DNA of 28,261 bases from DASZTV01 sp036267875 (GTDB lineage: Bacteria; Actinomycetota; Actinomycetes; JAFAQI01): the NCBI GenBank assembly GCA_036267875.1, contig DATAVE010000144.1, forward strand, positions 1 through 28,261, in the 5' to 3' direction. A program made the translations under genes and the position numbers. The notes beneath the pieces are model-generated. The model was not told the origin of the DNA and searched no databases. It saw nothing but the letters and a program-made list of their open reading frames with translations. Positions within the stretch are counted from its first letter, which is position 1; each line of letters begins with the position of its first letter. This document shows, in pieces, positions 7,688 to 14,418 of the stretch.

Positions 7688-8854
7688 CTAGTAGGGCCTG
7701 GGCAGACCCAGCACGTGCTGGGCGATGATGTTGCGCTGAATCTCGGATGTGCCGGCGTAGATCGTGGTGCCCTTCGCGTTGCGTACGGCGTGCTCGATCT
7801 CGCCGCCTTGCAGCGTCGTCGGATCACCCCAGGCCCGCAACCCGTCGGCGCCGACCAGCTCGAGCGTCTGGTCAGCCTGCGCCTCGAGCCGCTCCGTGCT
7901 GAACAGCTTCGCCATCGAGCCGCGACCGTGGGCAAGCATGCTGTCGACGCCACGGGTGACGGCACGCCGCTGGAGCAACAGCGAGACCTCGATCTCGGTG
8001 TGCGAGCGACCGAGCCGCTCCCGGATCGCCGGGTCCTGCGCGCGCGGCCGGCCCTCGTCGTCGGTCGCTTCCTGCGCCCAAGTCCCGAACGCCTCGACCA
8101 GCCGGATCTGCTCGCCGACAAAGGCAGCGCTGTGCTCGTGCATGAACGCCGCACCCATGACGTTCCAGCCGCCGTCGACGTCACCGATCCGCCACGCGTC
8201 GTCGACGTAGACGTCGTTGTAGAACGTGATGTTGGTCCGCTCGCCGGACATCGTGCGAACTTCCTGGACCTCGACGCCGTCCTGCTCGAGCGGCACCAGG
8301 AACGTCGTGAGTCCGCGATGCTTCGGCGCCTCGGGATTCGTCCGCGCCAGCATGAAGACGTAGTCCGCGATCTGCGCGTTGGTGGTGAACATCTTCGAGC
8401 CGTTGATCCGCCAGCCATCACCGGATCGTTCGGCGCGGGTCGCTGCAGCCGCCGCGTCGGAGCCGTTCTCCGGCTCGGTGAAGCCGAGCGCGATGACGAC
8501 CTCGCCGCGCAACGACTTCGGGACGATCTCGTCGCGCTGCGCAGGCGTGCCCATCAACGCGATGACATGCGACACCGTCATCGTCGTACCGACCGCGTAG
8601 ATCGGCGCGTTGCGACGCTGCATCTCCTCGCGGTAGCCAACAAGCTCGGCGCCGTCATGACCGCCGCCACCAAGCTCAGGCGACCAGTCCAGCGCGAGCA
8701 GACCGGCCTCGGCAAGCGCCCTCGCGAAGTCGACGTCATGGTTGGTGCCGGTGCGGTAGCAACGTTCGAGCATCTCCGGCGTCAGCACGTCATCGAGGAA
8801 CGCCTTCGTCTGCGCCCGTAGCGCGTCGCTCTTCTCACCCAGCCGAAAGTCCAC
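7688..8854 (-). CDS. Acyl-CoA dehydrogenase, large FAD-binding subunit of pair 1
   Basis: A 388-residue ACAD that would introduce an alpha-beta double bond in an acyl-CoA and pass electrons to ETF. The mid-domain FAD motif is ALGFTEPENGSD (122-133), followed by WRINGSKMFTTNA (148-160); the C-terminal motif is IYAGTSEIQRNI. In MCAD-type enzymes the residue before GTS is the catalytic Glu; here it is Ala367. Glu240, in FMHEHSAAF of the helix used by isovaleryl- and long-chain enzymes, is the likely replacement base. The start is GTG at 8854, whose first base (G) on the coding strand is the last base of the preceding ACAD stop (TAGTG), so the two are co-translated. This matches the two-gene heteromeric ACADs of actinobacterial steroid catabolism. 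Confidence 0.95.
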   Translation of the reverse strand: MDFRLGEKSDALRAQTKAFLDDVLTPEMLERCYRTGTNHDVDFARALAEAGLLALDWSPELGGGGHDGAELVGYREEMQRRNAPIYAVGTTMTVSHVIALMGTPAQRDEIVPKSLRGEVVIALGFTEPENGSDAAAAATRAERSGDGWRINGSKMFTTNAQIADYVFMLARTNPEAPKHRGLTTFLVPLEQDGVEVQEVRTMSGERTNITFYNDVYVDDAWRIGDVDGGWNVMGAAFMHEHSAAFVGEQIRLVEAFGTWAQEATDDEGRPRAQDPAIRERLGRSHTEIEVSLLLQRRAVTRGVDSMLAHGRGSMAKLFSTERLEAQADQTLELVGADGLRAWGDPTTLQGGEIEHAVRNAKGTTIYAGTSEIQRNIIAQHVLGLPRPY

Positions 8855-9864
8855 TAGCCGGCCGCCAGTCGACGATCGGCGACGCGACGGAAGCTCGCCT
8901 GCGGGCTCTCCAAGAGTGCCGCCCAGCTGCGAGCCCGCCGGTAGTACAGCTGGATCGGGTACTCGAGCATGAAGCCATAGCCGCCATGGAAGTGCAGCGC
9001 GTAGTAGCTCGTGTCACGCGCGGTCTCGGCGGCGAAGCCCAACGACATCGCCGCGAGCTCGGCGAATCGCTCGGGCTCTTCCTCGCGCGCCCACGCAGCT
9101 TCGTGGACGAGCAGCTCGCTGCCGTCGACCTCGCTGGCCCTATCGGCAAGGGGATGCGCGACGCCCTGGAACGACGCGAGCGTCCGGTCGAACGCCTTGC
9201 GCTCCAGCACGTAGGCCACACCGATCTCGAGCGACCGCGCCGCCAGTCCGGTCAGCGCGGCGGCGGTCAGCACGCGCCATTCGTCGACGGCCATCGCGTA
9301 GGCCGCGACCGCTTCGGCGCCGGACGCGAGGACACGGTCGTCGGCCGAGAATGTGATGTCGGCCACCGGCTGCGAACCGAGCGTCGCGACAGCGCTGGCC
9401 CGGCCGTCGGTCGGGACCAAGACGAGGTCATCGCCTCGTACGACGAGGACAGCATCCGCGACGGCTCCCCCGGGCACGAGCTCTGCGCGGTCACCTCGTG
9501 GCGGCCGCACGGCAAGGGTGATGAGTCGACCGCCATGGATCTCCTCGACAACCTCGGCTGCCGCATCACCAAACGCCGCGAGGAGCCGAGCTGCGACCTG
9601 CGCCTCGATCAGTGGCGCCGGCGCGACGTAGCGACCGTGCTGCTCCGCGACCAGCGCGAGGTCGAGCAACGTCGCCCCAGCACCACCCGCGGACTCCGGC
9701 AGCGCCATCTCGACGGCACCGGTGTCGAGCAGCCGCTGCCAGAGCTCGGGCGAGTGACCGATCGGCTCGGATGCGCGGACTACCTCCGGCGGCGACGCGT
9801 CGGCGTACAGCGCCGCGAACGCATCGATCAGCTGCCGCTGCTCCGCACTCGGGTCGATATCCAT
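8854..9864 (-). CDS. Acyl-CoA dehydrogenase, partner subunit of pair 1
   Basis: A 336-residue diverged ACAD. The N-terminal helix begins MDIDPSAEQRQLIDAF; the protein then has GAVEMALPESAGGAG and the C-terminal segment FHGGYGFMLEYPIQLYYRRA, which normally supplies FAD contacts across a subunit interface. The mid-domain FAD motif of ordinary ACADs (TEPxxGSD) is missing, so it is probably not active alone and should pair with the adjacent subunit (inference from known alpha2beta2 ACADs). The start is uncertain: ATG 9864 lies 4 bases after the thioesterase stop, while an in-frame ATG at 9879 would overlap it and add five residues; neither has a strong ribosome-binding site. It overlaps the next gene by one base. 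Confidence 0.9.
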   Translation of the reverse strand: MDIDPSAEQRQLIDAFAALYADASPPEVVRASEPIGHSPELWQRLLDTGAVEMALPESAGGAGATLLDLALVAEQHGRYVAPAPLIEAQVAARLLAAFGDAAAEVVEEIHGGRLITLAVRPPRGDRAELVPGGAVADAVLVVRGDDLVLVPTDGRASAVATLGSQPVADITFSADDRVLASGAEAVAAYAMAVDEWRVLTAAALTGLAARSLEIGVAYVLERKAFDRTLASFQGVAHPLADRASEVDGSELLVHEAAWAREEEPERFAELAAMSLGFAAETARDTSYYALHFHGGYGFMLEYPIQLYYRRARSWAALLESPQASFRRVADRRLAAG

Positions 9865-9868
9865 TCGA

Positions 9869-10381
9869 CTACTCGGCATCCCGTCGTGGGAGCGGGCCAC
9901 GCAGGTCGAGTTGACCCTCACGAAGCTCGACGACGACGAAGGTGGCGGTCGCTGTTGCGCACCACGCGTCGTCGCGACCGGCGTCGTACACCTCGACGCG
10001 GATCACGCACATCCGCTTGCCCTGCCGCAGCACGGTGGCCTCGGCACGCGCCGGACCGACGGTGACCGCGGACATGAAGTGCAGATTCATGTCTGACGTG
10101 GCCGCACTGTGACCAGCGGGAAGCGACGCGACCGTGGCACGGCCGGCGACGATGTCGACGAGCGTCGCAAGCAAGCCGCCCTGCAGACCGCCTCGACTGT
10201 TCGCCAGCTGAGGCCGCAGCGGAAGCTCCATTGCGAGGTCGCAACCCACGGCCGCTACGTCATACATGCCGAGCTGTCCGAGGATGTGTGCCTTCGAGCC
10301 CTCGCGGATCGGCTTGGTCAGTCCCTCCAGCTCGACCGGCGGCTCGGTCAGTCCTGCAGACTCAGGGCCTGGCGCGGACAA
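9869..10381 (-). CDS. PaaI-family hotdog thioesterase
   Basis: A 170-residue single-hotdog protein. The PaaI-type active-site helix is NSRGGLQGGLLATLVD (61-76), with Asn61, Gly69 and Asp76 in the usual places (Gln67 replaces the His of the HGG motif). It is followed by SDMNLHFMSAV (95-105), the typical second strand. The family hydrolyses aryl- or medium-chain acyl-CoAs. The only upstream start in frame is TTG at 10381, preceded by GGCGGTGA; this makes the gene overlap the end of the ferredoxin gene by 34 bases, an unusually long overlap, so the N-terminus is uncertain. It stands between the ferredoxin and the ACAD pair in run C and is probably co-transcribed with them. Confidence 0.88.
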   Translation of the reverse strand: MSAPGPESAGLTEPPVELEGLTKPIREGSKAHILGQLGMYDVAAVGCDLAMELPLRPQLANSRGGLQGGLLATLVDIVAGRATVASLPAGHSAATSDMNLHFMSAVTVGPARAEATVLRQGKRMCVIRVEVYDAGRDDAWCATATATFVVVELREGQLDLRGPLPRRDAE

Positions 10382-10542
10382 CGAATCACCGCCTGCTCCA
10401 TCGCAGGGCGGTCCGCCTCGGACACCCCGTAGGAGTGGATCGTCAGCAGGTCGTCATCGTCGAGCTCGAAGCGTGCTGGGTCGATGGTCGTGCAGATGCC
10501 GTGTGCCTCACACAGCTCTGCGTCGTGAACGATCCGTGTCAC
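10348..10542 (-). CDS. P450-type 3Fe-4S ferredoxin
   Basis: A 64-residue ferredoxin of the class that feeds electrons to actinobacterial P450s. Cluster ligands are Cys11 and Cys17 in CEAHGIC, and Cys55 in CPRQAL. His14 replaces the cysteine expected in 4Fe-4S proteins, which predicts a 3Fe-4S cluster. The start is GTG at 10542, with AAAGGAA about 7 bases before it. It lies between the TetR gene and the thioesterase, not next to the P450 gene some 7 kb away, yet it is the only ferredoxin in the window and so the best candidate partner (inference). No ferredoxin reductase is present. Confidence 0.95.
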   Translation of the reverse strand: MTRIVHDAELCEAHGICTTIDPARFELDDDDLLTIHSYGVSEADRPAMEQAVIRCPRQALSLQD

Positions 10543-10566
10543 CCGGGTTCCTTTTTCTGCGTGGTT

Positions 10567-11280
10567 TCAGCGGTTGCGTCGAGACGACTTCTTCGCCGCC
10601 GACCCGCCGACCAGTCCGCCGAGACAGAACTGCCACAGCTGCTCGGTGTCGATCGGCTCGCCAGTCGGCTCCGAGCCGAGGGCATGCATGTGGGCTGCGC
10701 CGACGATCGTCTGCATCATGATCGTGGCGAGGGTTTCGGCGTCGATGTCGCTACGGAACACGCCCTCGTCGGCGCCGCGCTTGACCAGCTCGAGGATCAG
10801 CTCACGCAGTGGCGCCAGGACCCGGGCGTACTCCGCCGGTCGCGATTCGGCGAGTTGCAGGTGGAAGACCGACAGCGCGCGGTTGATCCCACCGCCCTCG
10901 GGGTTGGCCGCCTGGGCGTGGACCTGGTCGACGACGAAGTGCAGGCCGTCCTGGGCGGTCGGTGCCGCAGCCGTGCCGCTGCGCCATTCAGCGGCCGAGG
11001 TAGCGATGACCTCTTCGAACAGCGCGAGCAGCAGCTCCTCCTTGCCGGAGAAGTGCTGATAGAAGGAGCGCAACGATGTCTTGGACCGCTCGATCAGCTC
11101 CTGGACGGTGAAGTCGGTACGACCGGTCTCGGTGAGGATCTCGATCGCGGCCTGGATGAAGCGGTCCGACCTCGAAACGGCCTTCGCGCGCGCATTGCGC
11201 AGCGAACGCTCGATCGCGCGCTCCCGCCAGCTGACGTCGGCGGAGTTCTCGGCCACAGCGTCAGGCGCAGCGCCTTCCAT
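10567..11280 (-). CDS. TetR-family transcriptional regulator
   Basis: A 237-residue TetR-type repressor. The helix-turn-helix spans about 37-85, with FTVQELIERSKTSLRSFYQHF (57-77) as the recognition part; the variable C-terminal domain would bind an acyl-CoA or other pathway ligand. I chose the ATG at 11280, preceded by GAGAGGCGG; a GTG at 11304 would add eight residues without a ribosome-binding site. It heads run C and is divergent from an SDR gene, with a good palindrome in between, so it probably controls both directions and itself. Its ligand is unknown. The C-terminus is basic (SAAKKSSRRNR). Confidence 0.95.
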   Translation of the reverse strand: MEGAAPDAVAENSADVSWRERAIERSLRNARAKAVSRSDRFIQAAIEILTETGRTDFTVQELIERSKTSLRSFYQHFSGKEELLLALFEEVIATSAAEWRSGTAAAPTAQDGLHFVVDQVHAQAANPEGGGINRALSVFHLQLAESRPAEYARVLAPLRELILELVKRGADEGVFRSDIDAETLATIMMQTIVGAAHMHALGSEPTGEPIDTEQLWQFCLGGLVGGSAAKKSSRRNR

Positions 11281-11308
11281 GTGACCGCCTCTCGATGCCG
11301 ACACGCGA

Positions 11309-11327
11309 ATAGCGACATTACCGCTAT
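11309..11327. promoter_or_regulatory. Candidate TetR operator
   Basis: ATAGCG-ACATTAC-CGCTAT is a palindrome with perfect 6-bp arms and a 7-base spacer, in the 103-base gap between the TetR gene and the divergent SDR. Size and position fit a TetR-dimer operator controlling both promoters. Downstream, GAGAATGCC is directly repeated at 11353 and 11372. Confidence 0.6.
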
Positions 11328-11383
11328 CGGGAGTACGTCAGCCACCAAAACGGAGAATGCCTCTCTCGGTCGAGAATGCCGAC

Positions 11384-12217
11384 ATGAGCACCCGCCCGGT
11401 CGCCCTGGTCACTGGAGCAAGTCGCGGCATCGGGAAGGCGTGCGTGATCGCGCTCGCCTCGGCGGGGTTCGACGTCGCCTTCACCGCCCGTACGGCACGC
11501 GAGGGCGAGGGTCGCGACGACTCCGACGCCGGCGGCAATGCTGTCGTCGAGGGCAGCCTCGAGCGCACGGCAGCTGAAGCCGAATCACTCGGTGCGCGGG
11601 CTTTGCCGTTGGTCGCCGACCTGACCGACTTCGAGTCGTTGCGTCAATCAGTCTCGAAGACCGTCGATAGCTGGGGGCGGCTCGACGTACTCGTGCTGAA
11701 CGCCGTGCACACCGGTGCCGGAAGCATGCTGCGACTCCTCGACACTCCGGTCGAAGCGTTGCAGACGAAACTGATGGCGAATGCGGCCGCCCAGTTCGTG
11801 CTCGTCCAGGCAGCCGCGCCGACGATGGTCGCCGCGGGAGGCGGCCGGATCATCGCGATCACGTCGTACGCCGCGACGCACGACCCGACTGCACCGGTCG
11901 GCGAGGGCGGGTGGGGTTACTCCTACGCCGCCTCCAAGGCAGCGTTCCATCGGCTCGCCGGTCACATCGCCGTCGAGCTCGGGCCGCAGGGGATCGTCGC
12001 CATCAACGTCGACCCGGGCCACGTGATGACCGAACGAATGGCAGCCAACGCCGAGCGGCTCGGCCTAGAGGGCCACTATCAAGGCGCCCCGCCAAGCGCC
12101 CCGGCAGCGGCCGTCACCTGGCTAGCCACAGCGCCTGAAGCAGCGGAGCTCAACGGCCAGACCATCAACGGCCTCAAGCTCGCCCTCGAGCACAACCTCC
12201 ACGCGGACTGGCGCTGA
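11384..12217 (+). CDS. SDR oxidoreductase with two insertions
   Basis: A 277-residue SDR. TGASRGIG is at 10-17, LNAVHTG (105-111) stands where NNAG is usual, Ser161 follows ITS, and Tyr181/Lys185 form YAASK. Two insertions stand out: an acidic, glycine-rich stretch after the second beta strand (about 40-60, GEGRDDSDAGGN), and extra residues between Ser161 and Tyr181, where spacing is normally about 13 and here is 20. ATG 11384 is preferred because it matches the usual SDR N-terminus; ATG 11357 would add nine residues but has its GGAG only 2 bases away. It is the sole plus-strand gene here, divergent from the TetR gene, and its stop is 6 bases from the stop of the convergent ligase. Confidence 0.92.
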   Translation: MSTRPVALVTGASRGIGKACVIALASAGFDVAFTARTAREGEGRDDSDAGGNAVVEGSLERTAAEAESLGARALPLVADLTDFESLRQSVSKTVDSWGRLDVLVLNAVHTGAGSMLRLLDTPVEALQTKLMANAAAQFVLVQAAAPTMVAAGGGRIIAITSYAATHDPTAPVGEGGWGYSYAASKAAFHRLAGHIAVELGPQGIVAINVDPGHVMTERMAANAERLGLEGHYQGAPPSAPAAAVTWLATAPEAAELNGQTINGLKLALEHNLHADWR

Positions 12218-12223
12218 GGGCGG

Positions 12224-13699
12224 TCAGCCGCCGCGGGCTTCGACCATCGCGCCGCGACTGACCTTGGTCGCGGCACTTCGCGGGATCTCGTCGACGAACT
12301 CGACGGTCTTCGGCACCTTGTAACCGGCTAGCTTGCTCTTCGCATACGCGATGACGTCGGCCTCGGCGGGCGGTACGGAATGGTCCTTCGCCTCGACGAC
12401 CGCGTGCACACGGCGACCCCACTGGTCATCCTTCAAACCGATCACCACGACGTCGGCGATCTCCGGGTGGTCGATCAGTGCGTTCTCGATCTCGGCCGGG
12501 AACACGTTCGCTCCGCCGGTGATGATCATGTCGACGCGGCGATCGGCGAGGTAGAGGAAGCCGTCCTCGTCGACGCGGCCGATGTCCCCCGCCGTCCCGA
12601 AGCCGTCCTCTGTCATCGGCAGCAACGCGGCGCCGCCGCGGTAGTCGTACGAACCCGTCAGCGGCGAACGCATATAGATGTCACCGAGCTCGCCGACCGG
12701 GACCGGGTTGCGCATCTCGTCGAGAATCTTGATCTCGGTCTCACGGAAGCCACGACCGACACTGCCTTCGTGCGCGAGCCACTCGTCGCCGCGCAGCGAG
12801 GTGAGGCCCAGCTGCTCGGTCATTCCGTAGGCCATCACGATCTTCTCCGGCGCGAGCAGCGCGAACCAGGTACGCAGCAACGACGGCGGCATCATCGCCG
12901 CGCCCTGCAGGATCCACTCGACCGTCGACAGGTCACGGTCGAAGACGCCATCCACATCGGCGATCCGCTGCAACATCGTCGGAGTCGCCGTGAACGTCGT
13001 CACGCGGTGCCGCTCGATGGCGTCCAGCGCGACCTTCGCATCGAACTTCTCGAGGATGATAAGGCGGTCGCCGCCGAGCAGGAAGTGCAGGGTCGCGAAG
13101 CCGTTCGTGTGGTACATCGGCGCCATGACGAGAATGACTTGCGGCCGGGTGCAGCCCTGCCAGTTGGAGATGAACGGGTCCGACAAGTTCGGCAGCCACG
13201 CCGCGGCGCGGGTGCTCATGATGACCTTCGGCGTACCGGTCGCGCCGCTGCTGCAGATGCCGTTGATCTGAGGCGCGACGACCGGAGGCATCGGGCTGGC
13301 ATCTGCAGCGGCCGCCTCGGCGCGCATGGCCGCGAGGTTGTCGCTCGAGATCGTGACGGCCGCCTCGATGACGGCGAGCACTCGGTCGCGCTCCCAGTCG
13401 GGCAGGTCCCATCGCACCGGGATCGGGATCGCGCCGGCCTTCCAGCAGCCCAGCAATGCGCAGGTCAGCTCGACGGAGTTCTGTACGGCGACGGCCACCC
13501 GATCACCGACCCCGGCGCCATGCGCCTGCAGCACCCGAGCCCACTGGTTCGCGCCCCGGTCGAGCTGCGACCACGTCAGCGACGTGTCCGTGCCATCGAG
13601 GGAGACGAGAACCGCTCCGACGCCATCCGGATCCGACTCGGCAAGCTGCTGCAGCTTGGCGCCAAACGGGATCGGCGCGACATCGGGAATGACGCTCAT
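12224..13699 (-). CDS. AMP-forming acyl-CoA ligase (run E, last gene)
   Basis: A 491-residue ANL-superfamily ligase: ATP + acid + CoA give acyl-CoA + AMP + PPi. The P-loop is SSGATGTPK (150-158), a variant of SSGTTGTPK. AYGMTEQLG is the A5 motif, TAGDIGRVDEDGFLYLADRRVD the A7/A8 hinge region, and the C-terminal Lys of RSAATKVSRG the adenylation lysine. The start is ATG at 13699, overlapping the SDR stop as ATGA, so the two are translationally coupled. It is convergent with the SDR at 11384-12217. The substrate is not readable; it differs clearly from the other three ligases in the window, so it is not a recent duplicate. Confidence 0.95.
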   Translation of the reverse strand: MSVIPDVAPIPFGAKLQQLAESDPDGVGAVLVSLDGTDTSLTWSQLDRGANQWARVLQAHGAGVGDRVAVAVQNSVELTCALLGCWKAGAIPIPVRWDLPDWERDRVLAVIEAAVTISSDNLAAMRAEAAAADASPMPPVVAPQINGICSSGATGTPKVIMSTRAAAWLPNLSDPFISNWQGCTRPQVILVMAPMYHTNGFATLHFLLGGDRLIILEKFDAKVALDAIERHRVTTFTATPTMLQRIADVDGVFDRDLSTVEWILQGAAMMPPSLLRTWFALLAPEKIVMAYGMTEQLGLTSLRGDEWLAHEGSVGRGFRETEIKILDEMRNPVPVGELGDIYMRSPLTGSYDYRGGAALLPMTEDGFGTAGDIGRVDEDGFLYLADRRVDMIITGGANVFPAEIENALIDHPEIADVVVIGLKDDQWGRRVHAVVEAKDHSVPPAEADVIAYAKSKLAGYKVPKTVEFVDEIPRSAATKVSRGAMVEARGG

Positions 13700-14418
13700 G
13701 ACTGCTTAGCCCTCGCTGCGGGAGGGAGCACGGGTGGCGGCGCGAGCGGTCCCTCGGGGTTGGCGTACATGAAGATCTCCGGGATCACGACCCGCGGGTG
13801 CAGCCCATCGAGGAACAGCACCGCATCGACGACATCGCTCGACTGCAGCGCCACCATCTCGAAGGTGACCTCCTCGAGGATCTCCGTCTCGACCGGCGCC
13901 GGGATGACGACGTTGACGTTGATGCCATCGCGGGCAACCTCTCGACGAAGTGCCGAGGCGAACGCGTCGAGGCCCGCCTTAGACGCGGAGTACGCCGTAC
14001 GACCCTTCATCGGTTCCTTGCTTGCCGACGAGCCGATGTAGATCAGCCGTCCGCCGACCGGCATCTTGGTCAGCACCGCTTGGCTCGTGACGAACGCCGA
14101 CCGCAGGTTCGCGCTCAGCACCTGGTCGAGGTCGTCGAGGGAGAGCTTGCGCAGGAAGGTCCCCTTGAGGATGCCCGCCGAGTGGACCAGCAGCTGCACC
14201 TCGTCGACGGCCTCCATCACCGCGGCCATCTGCTGCTCGTCGGCGCCGTCCGCAACGACGTAGCGAGCGCCGATCTTCTCTGCAGCGGCGCGTAGCCGGC
14301 CCTCGCTTCGGGCCGTGATCACCACGTCGTACCCGCGGCCCACGAGGCCTTCGGCGATTGCCAAGCCGATCCCGCCGCTGCCGCCGGTCACGATGGCAGT
14401 GCGCTTCGAGTCCGTCAC
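13696..14418 (-). CDS. SDR between two acyl-CoA ligases
   Basis: A 240-residue SDR. TGGSGGIG is at 11-18, HSAG (79-82) replaces NNAG, and the tetrad is Asn104, Ser130, Tyr143 and Lys147 (YSASK). ARSEGR (36-41) after the second strand, with an Arg rather than an acid, suggests NADP(H). The C-terminus is Pro-rich (LAPPPVLPPAARAKQS) and unlike a typical SDR tail. The start is GTG at 14418; its GTGA overlaps the upstream ligase stop, and GGAAGGA lies about 9 bases upstream. Its own stop overlaps the next ligase start. All three are thus made from one message in linked translation, which suggests a shared substrate (inference). Confidence 0.93.
   Translation of the reverse strand: MTDSKRTAIVTGGSGGIGLAIAEGLVGRGYDVVITARSEGRLRAAAEKIGARYVVADGADEQQMAAVMEAVDEVQLLVHSAGILKGTFLRKLSLDDLDQVLSANLRSAFVTSQAVLTKMPVGGRLIYIGSSASKEPMKGRTAYSASKAGLDAFASALRREVARDGINVNVVIPAPVETEILEEVTFEMVALQSSDVVDAVLFLDGLHPRVVIPEIFMYANPEGPLAPPPVLPPAARAKQS

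Noticed and set aside
7666..7690. Repeated CCCTACTAG at the end of the ACAD gene
   Set aside because: Nine bases repeated once 22 bases apart; too little to distinguish from chance.
12218..12223. Terminator between convergent SDR and ligase genes
   Set aside because: Only six bases separate the stops and no hairpin is visible around them.
12380..14041. 553-codon plus-strand frame opposite the ligase and SDR
   Set aside because: Spans two well-supported minus-strand genes and shows only Arg/Asp/Val-rich mirror sequence.
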